Origin: Burkholderiales bacterium
GTDB taxonomy: Bacteria > Pseudomonadota > Gammaproteobacteria > Burkholderiales > Burkholderiaceae_C
NCBI GenBank assembly: GCA_027484405.1
Contig: JAIXTA010000099.1
Coordinates: 1-49,852, forward strand
DNA length: 49,852 nt
Direction of reading: 5' to 3'
Each line of letters opens with the position of its first letter. The stretch's first letter is position 1. Shown piece by piece: positions 35,903-43,352 of this stretch. Position numbers and translations under genes: made by a program. The notes beneath the pieces were generated by a model. That model searched no databases. It was not told the origin of the DNA and saw only the letters and a list, made by a program, of their open reading frames with translations.

Positions 35903-37777
35903 TCAGAGTCGCGGATCAAGACCGCGGTCGTAGCCGCCGCGGCGTTCCGGGTGGCGGCGCAGGGTTTCGGCAATCCGGCTGCGCGCCTGGTTGAAGCTGC
36001 TTTCGCGGGCGGCCGCACCCAGGAACTCGTCCAGATCACCCACCTCGCGCTGCAGGCGGTGCACCAGGGCGATGAAGATGTCCGTGAGCTTCGGATCGAA
36101 CTGCGAGCCGCGCAGGCGCTGGATCTCATCGAGCGCACGCGCCACCGGCCAGGGTTCCTTGTAGGGGCGCTTGTGGGTCAGCGCGTCAAACACGTCGGCC
36201 AGGGCCGTGACCCGCGCCGCAATCGGAATCGCCTCGCCGGAAATGCCGGTTGGATAGCCGCCGCCCGCCCACCACTCGTGGTGAAAGCGCGCAATGTCCT
36301 CGGCCACCTGCATGTGCGGAATGTCGCTCTTGGCCAGCAGCTCCGCGCCCACCGTGGTGTGCGTCTCCATGATCTCGCGCTCGGCCGCGTTCAGGTGCCC
36401 CGGCTTGAGCAGGATGCCGTCCGGGATGCCGATCTTGCCGATGTCGTGCAGGCGCGCAGCCAGGTCGATGGTGAAGCAGGTCTGCTCATCCAGCCCGGCT
36501 TCGCGCGCCAGCAATGCCGCAAGGCGGCCCACGCGATAGGAGTGCTCGCCCGTGGAGTCGTCGCGCAGCTCGGCCGTGACGGCCAGGCGCTCGAGCTGCT
36601 CGATCTGGGCGCGCAGCAGGCGCTGCTGGGCCTGCTGGCCCTCGATCAGGCGCTCGTGGCGGCGGAAGATGCCGTCGGTGGTGCCGCGTGATGCGTCCGG
36701 ATCGGTATCGATGCGCGACAGGTGCAGCTTGTGATGGAACAGTGCGTTCTGCTCCTGCAGGCGCTGGGTGTGCTCGCGCAGCTCGTTGAGGTAGCGCAGG
36801 GCCTCCTCCGGCCGGCCGGCCACCTCGTGCGCGCGCACCATTACCACCAGCCCGTCACGCAGCGTCGGCGCGGCCTGGCGAGCCTTGACCAGCGCGCGTT
36901 CGAGCCTCGACAGCCCCACGTCGATCAGGCCTGCATGCACTTCATACAGCCCTTCGGCCAGCGAGGCATGCAGCATGGCGCGCTCGGTGCCCGCCCGCGC
37001 GGCGAGTGCCTTGGCGATCTCGCAGCGTTCGCGGGCCTTGTCGAGGTTTTCCACTTCCAGCAGCAGGCGCGCGTAGTTGCGCTCGGAGACCACCCGCATC
37101 GCAAAGTCAGAAGCCGACTCGAGCGTGGCACCGGTATTGACCGAGGCCTTGGCCGCACGCAGACCCTTGGCAAGGTCCTCGGTGTGGATGCAGGCCAGCG
37201 CAATGTTCGACAGTGCGTTTTCCCGGTGCGCGGCCAGCTGCGGATCATCGCCGGCCAGATCGAGAGCGCGCTCCAGGCAGGCAATCGCCTCCGGGTAGAG
37301 CGCGCCGTAGATCAGCGCCAGACCGATGTTGTTGAACAGGACCACCTGCGCCACGGTGTCATTGAGCTGCTGGGCAATGTCCAGCGCGCTGGCATAGCGT
37401 TCCAGCGCCAGGCCGACGTTGCCGCAGTCGGCCAGAAGAATGCCTTCGAAGGTCAGCGCCCGGCGCTGTTCCACCCGGTTGCCCTGCAGTACCGCGGCAC
37501 GCACGGCGGACGCGGCTGCACTCAGGCCGCCATGCGGGTTGCCCAGCAGGTACTGCAGCTGGGCCAGGCCGAGGTAGCCGACCAGTGCCTCGGCCGACAG
37601 GCTGGGTGTGGCGATGCCGTCCAGTCGGCGCTCGATCGCGCTGGCCGCTGCTGCGCTGACCAGATTCGGGCTGCGCAATGCGGTTTGGATTTCACCGAGT
37701 AGGGTTTGCATGGCTGAATCCGGCGACCTCAGGGTTGTCGCTGATGTTGTTCCGTCAATCTGAGTGCTGCGGTGCAT
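35903..37777 (-). CDS. TPR and HD-GYP cyclic-di-GMP phosphodiesterase-type protein
   Basis: A soluble 624-residue protein. Residues about 60-345 are tetratricopeptide-like repeats (for example LFNNIGLALIYGALYPEAIA, NIALACIHTEDLAKGLRAAK), then a coiled coil (about 372-400) and an HD-GYP domain (about 400-590). The HD motif is RLHDIGKIGIPDGIL (His444, Asp445) and the GYP segment is HHEWWAGGGYP (499-509); the usual Asp/Asn of HHExxDGxGYP is Ala here. The metal-binding residues look intact, so cyclic-di-GMP hydrolysis is likely. ATG 37777 follows aggaag; an internal ATG at 37711 is less well supported. It lies between the exporter and the divergent peptide genes, which suggests a regulator of, or receptor for, the peptides. 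Confidence 0.9.
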   Translation of the reverse strand: MHRSTQIDGTTSATTLRSPDSAMQTLLGEIQTALRSPNLVSAAAASAIERRLDGIATPSLSAEALVGYLGLAQLQYLLGNPHGGLSAAASAVRAAVLQGNRVEQRRALTFEGILLADCGNVGLALERYASALDIAQQLNDTVAQVVLFNNIGLALIYGALYPEAIACLERALDLAGDDPQLAAHRENALSNIALACIHTEDLAKGLRAAKASVNTGATLESASDFAMRVVSERNYARLLLEVENLDKARERCEIAKALAARAGTERAMLHASLAEGLYEVHAGLIDVGLSRLERALVKARQAAPTLRDGLVVMVRAHEVAGRPEEALRYLNELREHTQRLQEQNALFHHKLHLSRIDTDPDASRGTTDGIFRRHERLIEGQQAQQRLLRAQIEQLERLAVTAELRDDSTGEHSYRVGRLAALLAREAGLDEQTCFTIDLAARLHDIGKIGIPDGILLKPGHLNAAEREIMETHTTVGAELLAKSDIPHMQVAEDIARFHHEWWAGGGYPTGISGEAIPIAARVTALADVFDALTHKRPYKEPWPVARALDEIQRLRGSQFDPKLTDIFIALVHRLQREVGDLDEFLGAAARESSFNQARSRIAETLRRHPERRGGYDRGLDPRL

Positions 37778-37912
37778 TGTGATTCGCTTCCTGCGCTCAG
37801 ATAATCAGAGCGGCTAACACGTCGCATGCATTCGTACAACGCCGGTGGGCATCGAACCTCGACGATCGGGGTAGAAAAATCGGCAACGCATGCGGTGTCG
37901 GGCAGACAGGTC

Positions 37913-37931
37913 CGAACATAGTCCTTGTTCG
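37913..37931. promoter_or_regulatory. Candidate operator upstream of the peptide genes
   Basis: cgaacatagtccttgttcg has six-bp perfect arms (cgaaca/tgttcg) around seven bases, 58 bases before the first peptide start and within the 211-base divergent intergenic region. It may bind a dimeric regulator acting on either gene. A catatg (37941-37946) could be a weak -10. Confidence 0.4.
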
Positions 37932-37988
37932 AGATTGCTGCCATATGAGTTTCCGGGTGTTTGTCGCCCATTTCCATGGAGGTCGCTC

Positions 37989-38147
37989 ATGTCCAACAAC
38001 GCTTCGATTCTCGTCAGCCCCGTGCAAGCTGCGTCTGCGATTGAGCAGGTTGCACACAGTGCCACAGACACCACGGCAACCGAGCTGCTCAATGCACTCG
38101 AACTGCTGCTCGTCGGCGGCGGTTCGGGCAACGCCATTTTTGGCTGA
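37989..38147 (+). CDS. Double-glycine leader peptide 1 (52 aa), predicted product SGNAIFG
   Basis: A small gene preceded by ggagg. The last 18 residues, LNALELLLVGGG plus SGNAIFG minus overlap, show the GG-leader consensus LSxxELxxIxGG: Leu at -12, Glu at -8, Leu at -7, Val at -4, Gly-Gly at -2/-1. Cleavage after the third glycine would release only SGNAIFG. Cleavage after the second would give GSGNAIFG. The rest of the leader (MSNNASILVSPVQAASAIEQ and on) is a soluble helix and differs from the other two peptides. The C39 exporter is the expected processing partner. The short product fits a signal more than a bacteriocin. Confidence 0.8.
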   Translation: MSNNASILVSPVQAASAIEQVAHSATDTTATELLNALELLLVGGGSGNAIFG

Positions 38148-38219
38148 GCGTCGGCTCGGCCTGTCCACCTCGCGCCCTGCGCATTCCAGCACCCACCCAA
38201 CCTATCCCGGGGAAATCAC

Positions 38220-38381
38220 ATGACCACGATCACCACCGTCGCCACCGTCCGCAACGAAGCCGAAGTCCGCACCGCCCAGCAGGCCGCCGAGCAGCAAGCT
38301 GCCCAGGCCGTGCGCCAGGAACTCAACGACCTGCAGCTCCTGATGGTGGGCGGCGGTTCGGGCAACGCCATCTTCGGCTGA
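38220..38381 (+). CDS. Double-glycine leader peptide 2 (53 aa), predicted product SGNAIFG
   Basis: Follows peptide 1 by 72 bases; a ggggaa ribosome site precedes ATG 38220. The leader is MTTITTVATVRNEAEVR followed by a Gln/Ala-rich helix, then LNDLQLLMVGGG, matching the GG-leader spacing with Leu -12, Leu -7, Val -4. The predicted product SGNAIFG is the same as for peptide 1, though the last Ile and Phe codons differ (att ttt there, atc ttc here). It is nearly identical to peptide 3 along its whole length, so it arose by tandem duplication. Confidence 0.82.
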   Translation: MTTITTVATVRNEAEVRTAQQAAEQQAAQAVRQELNDLQLLMVGGGSGNAIFG

Positions 38382-38449
38382 GCCGGCCCGCGCGGCACCC
38401 ACAAGACGCGCTTCTCTTCCCAGAACCTTTCATCCCAGGATTCCGAATC

Positions 38450-38611
38450 ATGACCACGATCATCGCCACCGCCACCGTCCGTAACGAAGCCGAAGTCCGC
38501 GCCGCCCAGCAGGCCGCCGAGCAGCAAGCCGCCCAGGCAGCACGCCAGGAACTCAACGACCTGCAGCTCCTGATGGTGGGCGGCGGTTCGGGCAACGCGA
38601 TCTTTGGTTGA
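38450..38611 (+). CDS. Double-glycine leader peptide 3 (53 aa), predicted product SGNAIFG
   Basis: A tandem copy of peptide 2, 230 bases downstream, differing at six residues in the leader (for example MTTIIATATVRNEAEVR, QAARQELNDLQLLMVGGG). The final seven residues are again SGNAIFG, with three codons different from peptide 2 (gcg, ttt, ggt), all silent. An agga element precedes the ATG. queC begins 18 bases after the stop and may be read from the same transcript. Confidence 0.82.
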   Translation: MTTIIATATVRNEAEVRAAQQAAEQQAAQAARQELNDLQLLMVGGGSGNAIFG

Positions 38612-38629
38612 GGTTGATACAGTGCGAGG

Positions 38630-39355
38630 ATGACCACAGCGCTCGTCCTCTTCTCCGGCGGCCAGGATTCCGCCACCTGCCTGGCCTGGGCGCTCGAACG
38701 CTTCGAGCGCGTGGAGACGGTGGGGTTTGACTACGGGCAGCGGCATCGCGTGGAGCTGGAGGTTCGGCTTCGCTTCCTCGATGCGCTGCGCGAGTGCTTC
38801 CCCGCCTGGGCGGCGCGGCTCGGTGAAGACCACCTGATCGACATGGGTGTGCTGGGCCGCATCAGCGAGACCTCGCTGACGCAGGACGTGGCCTTTCGCA
38901 TGAACGAGTCGGGGCTGCCCAACACCTTCGTGCCCGGTCGCAATCTGCTGTTCTTCACCTTCGCGGCGGCGGTGGCCTATCGCCGCGGGCTGAAGGTGCT
39001 GGTGGGCGGCATGTGCGAGACCGACTTCTCCGGCTACCCGGACTGCCGCGACGACACGCTCAAGGCGCTGCAGGTCGCGCTGAACCTGGGCATGGACAGC
39101 CGCTTCGCGATCGAGACGCCGCTGATGTGGATCGACAAGGCAGCCACCTGGCAGATGGCGCAGGACCTCGGCGGCGCAGACCTGGTTGATCTGATGATCG
39201 AGCACACCCATACCTGCTACCGCGGCGACCGTGCGCACCGCCATGCATGGGGCTACGGCTGCGGCGAATGTCCGGCCTGCGAGCTGCGTGCCCGGGGCTG
39301 GGCGCAGCATCAGGCGCAGGCCGGCGGCCATGCCACGCACGCGGCGGCCGCGTGA
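38630..39355 (+). CDS. queC: 7-cyano-7-deazaguanine synthase
   Basis: Converts 7-carboxy-7-deazaguanine to preQ0 using ATP and ammonia. The 241-residue protein has the PP-loop SGGQDS (9-14), GFDYGQRH, the FVPGRNLLF segment and the zinc cysteines in CYRGDR...[14 protein letters not shown]. All are standard for QueC; the last 15 or so residues are Ala/His-rich. ATG 38630 is only 18 bases after the peptide 3 stop, with gcgagg just before. It completes, with queE and the queD homologue at 14.5-15.6 kb, most of the preQ0 pathway. Confidence 0.95.
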   Translation: MTTALVLFSGGQDSATCLAWALERFERVETVGFDYGQRHRVELEVRLRFLDALRECFPAWAARLGEDHLIDMGVLGRISETSLTQDVAFRMNESGLPNTFVPGRNLLFFTFAAAVAYRRGLKVLVGGMCETDFSGYPDCRDDTLKALQVALNLGMDSRFAIETPLMWIDKAATWQMAQDLGGADLVDLMIEHTHTCYRGDRAHRHAWGYGCGECPACELRARGWAQHQAQAGGHATHAAAA

Positions 39356-39433
39356 TCCGTACACGCCACGCCCGCCCCGCAACTGCAGGCCGATGCACCG
39401 CGGGCCGCGCGCTGTGCGCGCCATGAGTGCTGC

Positions 39434-40057
39434 ATGAGCACCACGCTGCCCCTGGGCTGGGAAGACGACCTTGCGCTGACGCAGCAGGCCGTCTGGCAGC
39501 TGCTGTGCGCCGCAGTGGATGCGCCGGACGATCCGCTGCGTACGCCGGTGCTCGGCACGGTCCATCTGCAGGGTGCCGAGCCGGCACCCATGCTGCGCAC
39601 CGTGGTGCTGCGCGCGGCCGATGCGGCCAGCGGCCGGCTCAGTTTTCACACCGACGCGCGCAGCGCCAAGGCCGCCGAGCTGGCGCGCAACCCGCAGGCG
39701 GCGCTGCTGTTCTATTCAGCGGTGCTCAAGTTGCAGATCCGCGTGGAAGGCGCCGTCAGCCTGCATGTGGGCGACGCCACCGCCCGCGAGCAGTTCGACC
39801 ACATTGCCGCGGCCTCGCCGCACACCCTGCTGCCCTACCTGGGCGCCGCGCCCGGCACGCCCCTGGACGGTCTGCCGCCGGTGCTCACCCGGCGCAGTTG
39901 GCGCGCGGCCGATCTGGCGCCCGCCTGGCCCTGCTTTGCCTGGGGCGTGCTCGTGCCGCGCCGCATCGAGACCCTGGTGCTGGACCCGCGAGGCCACCGC
40001 CGCGCCCGCATTGATCGCAGCGGCACGCAGTGGACGGCGCACTGGATCGCGGCCTGA
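39434..40057 (+). CDS. Pyridoxamine 5'-phosphate oxidase-like flavin-binding protein
   Basis: A 207-residue cytoplasmic protein with the split-barrel flavin-binding fold. Visible features are the strand LRTVVLRAADAASGRLSFHTDARSAK, in which the TDxRSxK-type motif contacts the flavin phosphate, QAALLFYSAVLKLQIRVEGAV, and the closing RIETLVLDPRGHRRARI. This resembles the PNPOx-like Alr4036 subgroup more than PdxH. Substrate unknown. It stands alone between queC and a 292-base gap. Confidence 0.82.
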   Translation: MSTTLPLGWEDDLALTQQAVWQLLCAAVDAPDDPLRTPVLGTVHLQGAEPAPMLRTVVLRAADAASGRLSFHTDARSAKAAELARNPQAALLFYSAVLKLQIRVEGAVSLHVGDATAREQFDHIAAASPHTLLPYLGAAPGTPLDGLPPVLTRRSWRAADLAPAWPCFAWGVLVPRRIETLVLDPRGHRRARIDRSGTQWTAHWIAA

Positions 40058-40349
40058 CCTTGCGGGCCGGGTTCGGTCAGAATTGGCCGAAAGTGATCAA
40101 TATTGAACGCCGCAATACCGCCTTATCGATTGTCTGAAGCCGGTTTTCGGGTACTTTGATTATCAGCAAATCATGGCCGATATTGAAACTCTGGTTTTCA
40201 TCGGGCGGCAATCCCGCCACGCCGCAGGCGCGTTGTTGCAGCCCCTCACCTGCATCCGGTAGCCGGCGCGGCAATCCGGCTGGCGCGTCGGCTGTGCCTG
40301 CCTAGAATGCGGCGCTTGTCCCCCGCCACTGCGCCTGCGACGGCCTTGC
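40058..40349. other. AT-rich intergenic stretch before the PAAR module
   Basis: 292 bases without a convincing gene. It contains the palindrome tcaatattga (40097-40106) and a related gatattgaaa (40175-40184), in a clearly lower-GC island than its surroundings. It likely includes the promoter of the 536-residue gene; no clear -35/-10 pair is assigned. Confidence 0.4.
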
Positions 40350-41960
40350 GTGTCCGAAAGCTTCGATCCCAACGTCACCCGGCTGTTTCGCGCCTTTGAT
40401 CTGCGCGCGCCCGCGGCCGAACCGGCACCGCCCGCGCCTGTTCGGCGGGCCGAGCATCCGGTGCTTGACCCGGCCTGGCTCAGCGCGCGTCCGCACCCGC
40501 TGCCGGTGCCGCGCGCCGTGCTGCTGACCGCGCAATGGGTTGGCACCTACTGCCCGCCGGACGCCAGCACTGAGCACTGTCTGCAGGCCGCGATCGAGGC
40601 CACCGCGCCGCGCGAGGATGAGCTGGGCCAGCTGCAGGCGCCCGTGGCGCCGCCGCGCATCCGCTACCGGCGCTTCGGTCGTCGGCCCCTGGCCTCGCTG
40701 GGCAGCCTGCTGGAGAGCGCGCTCAACTCGCCGGCATGTGCCCTGCTCACGGCACCGCTGGTGTGCATGAGCCTGGCGGAGCAGCATCTGGGCGCGCCGC
40801 TGGGCAGCGCACCGAGCGAGGACACCCCAAGCCACGACCCGGCCGCGCAGCAGTGGCTTGATTACTGGTCGCCCTTCAGCAGCCTGACCGCGGCCGGGCC
40901 GCGCGGCCAGGCCGCGCTGATCACGCGTGAGCAGCTGGCCGTCGCGCAGAGCCAATCCGTGCTGCTGGACCGCGCCGCGTTCACGCGCCACGTGGCCGCG
41001 CTCGTGGCCGTGGCCCGCCGCAGCACCGCCGTGGACGCTGACGCGCCGCAGCCCGGCTCGATGATCGACCAGCCCCTGCCGCCCATGCCCGAGGTGCAGG
41101 TGCATGCCGAGGCGACCGGCCAGGCGCGCCACGCCGGCTTCGCCGCCCTGGCGCTGGCCATGCAGCGCATTGCCCAGCAGCAGGATGCCGTGGTCACGCT
41201 GGTGGGCACCGCGCTGGGCGGCCCCACGGCCAGCGAGCAGGGCATGGCCCTCGGACTGGGCGCGCCCAACCTCAAGCTCACGGCCCCGCAGCAGGCCCTG
41301 GCGGCGCTCTACACCCCGGTGCGCGTGAAGCTGGTCGAACAGGACGGCCAGGGCCAGGCGATTGAACGCACCCGGGTCGAGGCCCTGCGCGAGGCCATCA
41401 GCCTGGCCATGCAGTGGGCCGGGCTGCCCCTGCCCGAGGCGCCGGATGCGCCTGCAGACGCCTCGGCGCAAGTGCCCACCTCGGTGGCCGACGGCCATGC
41501 CGGCGCGGCACCAGAGCCTGCCCAGGCGGCCCGGCCGCCCGCCATCGGCTGCATCTTCCATGACGCCGGCCAGGGCGATAACGAGCACGCCGACGAGCCC
41601 GGCGCCAGCGAGGCCCATGCCGCGCTGGCGCAGGCCGCCACCGAGCTGCATCTGCTCAGTGGCGATACCTTCTTTGCGCGCTGCCGCAATCTGGATGATT
41701 CGGTACCGTTGCCGGGTGCGGCGGCGCTGCCCCTGAACCTGGCCCTGGCGGCCCGATGGTCGCGGGCGCATGCGCCGCAGTGCGCGCTGGTGGTCGGTTG
41801 CCGCGCGCCGGACGCCGTGTTTGCCCTCGTGGTGGCTGCCTGGCCTGACCCCGAAGGCAGCGTGGCCGAGCCTGCAGTGGGCGACTACGCCCCCTGGGAG
41901 CACCGGCCGGTGTCGATGGCGGCCTTTGCGTCGACCTCCGGCGACTCGACAGGCGCCTGA
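40350..41960 (+). CDS. Large protein of unknown function next to PAAR gene (536 aa)
   Basis: I do not recognise a family. The protein begins MSESFDPNVTRLFRAFDLRA; it is Ala- and Pro-rich, with no signal peptide or membrane segment. Between about 370 and 420 lies a low-complexity, Pro/Ala-rich linker separating an N-terminal part from a C-terminal domain (HAALAQAATELHLLSGDTFFARC, CALVVGCRAPDAVFALVVAAWPD). Placement directly before a PAAR gene (101 bases) suggests a type VI secretion adaptor or effector. The start codon lies just upstream as GTG (40350). Confidence 0.6.
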   Translation: MSESFDPNVTRLFRAFDLRAPAAEPAPPAPVRRAEHPVLDPAWLSARPHPLPVPRAVLLTAQWVGTYCPPDASTEHCLQAAIEATAPREDELGQLQAPVAPPRIRYRRFGRRPLASLGSLLESALNSPACALLTAPLVCMSLAEQHLGAPLGSAPSEDTPSHDPAAQQWLDYWSPFSSLTAAGPRGQAALITREQLAVAQSQSVLLDRAAFTRHVAALVAVARRSTAVDADAPQPGSMIDQPLPPMPEVQVHAEATGQARHAGFAALALAMQRIAQQQDAVVTLVGTALGGPTASEQGMALGLGAPNLKLTAPQQALAALYTPVRVKLVEQDGQGQAIERTRVEALREAISLAMQWAGLPLPEAPDAPADASAQVPTSVADGHAGAAPEPAQAARPPAIGCIFHDAGQGDNEHADEPGASEAHAALAQAATELHLLSGDTFFARCRNLDDSVPLPGAAALPLNLALAARWSRAHAPQCALVVGCRAPDAVFALVVAAWPDPEGSVAEPAVGDYAPWEHRPVSMAAFASTSGDSTGA

Positions 41961-42061
41961 GCGTCGTCGGGCACGCCGCCGGCCAGTCCGCCTGCCGCAA
42001 CCGGCCCGAACAAGCGCGCAGCCCAACCGCCAAGACATCACTCCGGATTCACACGCCCCAC

Positions 42062-42331
42062 ATGAAACGCGCCATCCGACTCGGTGACCCCCACAGCCAC
42101 GGCGGCAGCGTCGTGCAGGTGGGCGCCACGCAGACCGACATCATGGGCAAGCCCCTGGCCCGCAAGGGCGACAAGTGCGCCTGCCCCCTGCCCGGCCACA
42201 GCGCCGGCTGCACCATCATCGAGGGCGACCCCGACTGGACGATTGACGGCGTGCCGGTTGCGCTCGAGGGTCACAAGACAAGCTGCGGCGCCACGCTGAT
42301 CTCGACCTTGCCCAATCTCACCCGGGGCTGA
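42062..42331 (+). CDS. PAAR domain spike-tip protein
   Basis: An 89-residue protein consisting of a bare PAAR domain: MKRAIRLGDPHSHGGSV, IMGKPLARKGDKCACPLPGH, and GVPVALEGHKTSCGATLIST, with the His/Cys residues that bind zinc at the tip. PAAR proteins cap the VgrG spike of type VI secretion and carry effectors. No VgrG, Hcp or structural T6SS gene is present in the window, so this is an orphan module. The adjacent genes are candidate cargo, chaperone or immunity proteins. Confidence 0.9.
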   Translation: MKRAIRLGDPHSHGGSVVQVGATQTDIMGKPLARKGDKCACPLPGHSAGCTIIEGDPDWTIDGVPVALEGHKTSCGATLISTLPNLTRG

Positions 42332-42333
42332 GC

Positions 42334-42927
42334 ATGCACCGCGCATCACATTCATACGCGACCACCATCCATCGACTGCCCGTCCGACGGGTCTGCGGCG
42401 TGGTCTTGATCCTTGCGGCAGGCAGCGCGCTGGCCCAGGCGCCCCTCAAGCGCCCGCCCGCCGGCGTGGCGGTGGATCAGTCGGCCAGCCGCAGTCTGAT
42501 GGTGCGGCTGCCGCAGCCCTGCGTGTCGCTGGCTACGCCGGCGGCGACGATCGTCCTGCCGCGGCGTGAGCTGCAGGCCGAGGCGGATGCGCGGCCGAAG
42601 AGGATCGAGACGGTGGCCGGGCAGGAGGCGGCGCTGCTGGCCAACCGCGCCAAGGCGGTGCTCGACGCCGCCGGCAGCACGCCGGACGCGCTGGGCTGCG
42701 CGCCGGTGGCGGCAAGCGCCAACGGCGATGTGCGCACCACCTTTGGCGACTACCTGGAGCGCGGCCGCGCGGCGGTGGTGCCGGCCGGGCAGACGGCGCC
42801 GCTGCGCGCCATCACCGTGCGCTACTACGGCGTGCAGCCGGGGCCGATGATGGGCCGCGGCGAGATCCAGTTCCTGCTCAAGGCGGGCGATGCGCCCTTC
42901 TTCACGCTGAGCTGGTGGGTGAGCTGA
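42334..42927 (+). CDS. Exported protein of unknown function in the PAAR module (197 aa)
   Basis: Starts two bases after the PAAR stop. It has an atypical N-terminus, then a hydrophobic segment (VCGVVLILAAGSALA, about 21-35) compatible with a signal peptide. The mature domain contains two cysteines (about 67 and 126) and ends FFTLSWWVS. I recognise no family. A periplasmic immunity protein or a secreted partner is possible; neither is shown by sequence. Confidence 0.6.
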   Translation: MHRASHSYATTIHRLPVRRVCGVVLILAAGSALAQAPLKRPPAGVAVDQSASRSLMVRLPQPCVSLATPAATIVLPRRELQAEADARPKRIETVAGQEAALLANRAKAVLDAAGSTPDALGCAPVAASANGDVRTTFGDYLERGRAAVVPAGQTAPLRAITVRYYGVQPGPMMGRGEIQFLLKAGDAPFFTLSWWVS

Positions 42928-43352
42928 GCCTTGCGCCAGCCAGGACGGGGCGCACAGGCTCCGGCGGCGGGCTCCATTGATCAATCCGTTTCAACGATCA
43001 CTGTCTTCGCGGCCTGAATCCATCGAGCTACGGGCCGGTATCGCTTGTCTGATGCGCGATACCGGCTGATTTCTTTCGTTCGGAAACATTGAACGACTTT
43101 AGGTCGTCCAGCTGCAGCGCGAGGGCCCGAACCGGCCTGCCGCGTGCAAGCGCTGTGCGCATGGCATCGCTGCAGCCGCCCGCACCCGCCACCCGAGCGC
43201 GACACCCCGGCCCCGCACGCCGCGTCCATACACGGCTTTCACCGTTGCACGCGCCGTGTCGTCCGCTGGGTGTCACCGGCGGGGGGTCGATCTGCGGGGC
43301 CGTCCGGACGGCCCGGGCGCGGGCAGGGTGCAGCCCGCGCCGCGCCCGGGCC
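42928..43352. other. Intergenic region with several hairpins
   Basis: No supported gene. A hairpin with ten-bp arms, ccggtatcgc (43035-43044) and gcgataccgg (43056-43065), followed by ctgatttcttt, is a plausible terminator of the PAAR module. Near the far end are the 16-base palindrome ggccgtccggacggcc (43298-43313) and a strong GC-rich hairpin (43312-43350) next to the 3' end of the NmrA-like gene. The middle is very GC-rich and has no other feature I can name. Confidence 0.5.

Larger units (their letters stand above)
38206..38611 (+). repeat. Tandem duplication of a peptide gene (230-base period)
   Basis: The coding regions 38220-38381 and 38450-38611 align without gaps over 162 bases with scattered, largely silent differences; the spacers between genes have diverged. 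Peptide gene 1 shares only the 3' end. This points to an old founding copy and a more recent duplication. Confidence 0.8.

Noticed and set aside
37797-38200. Minus-strand frames overlapping the peptide genes
   Set aside because: They have no ribosome site and would be antisense to genes whose peptide ends are conserved three times.
37989-38611. Peptides as bacteriocins or as Nif11/nitrile hydratase-type RiPP precursors
   Set aside because: A seven-residue core without Cys, Ser/Thr clusters or charged residues is unlike known microcins, and no modification enzyme is encoded nearby. Not fully excluded.
38220-38611. CRISPR array or simple tandem repeat
   Set aside because: The repeats are 162-base coding units with silent differences, not short repeats with unique spacers.
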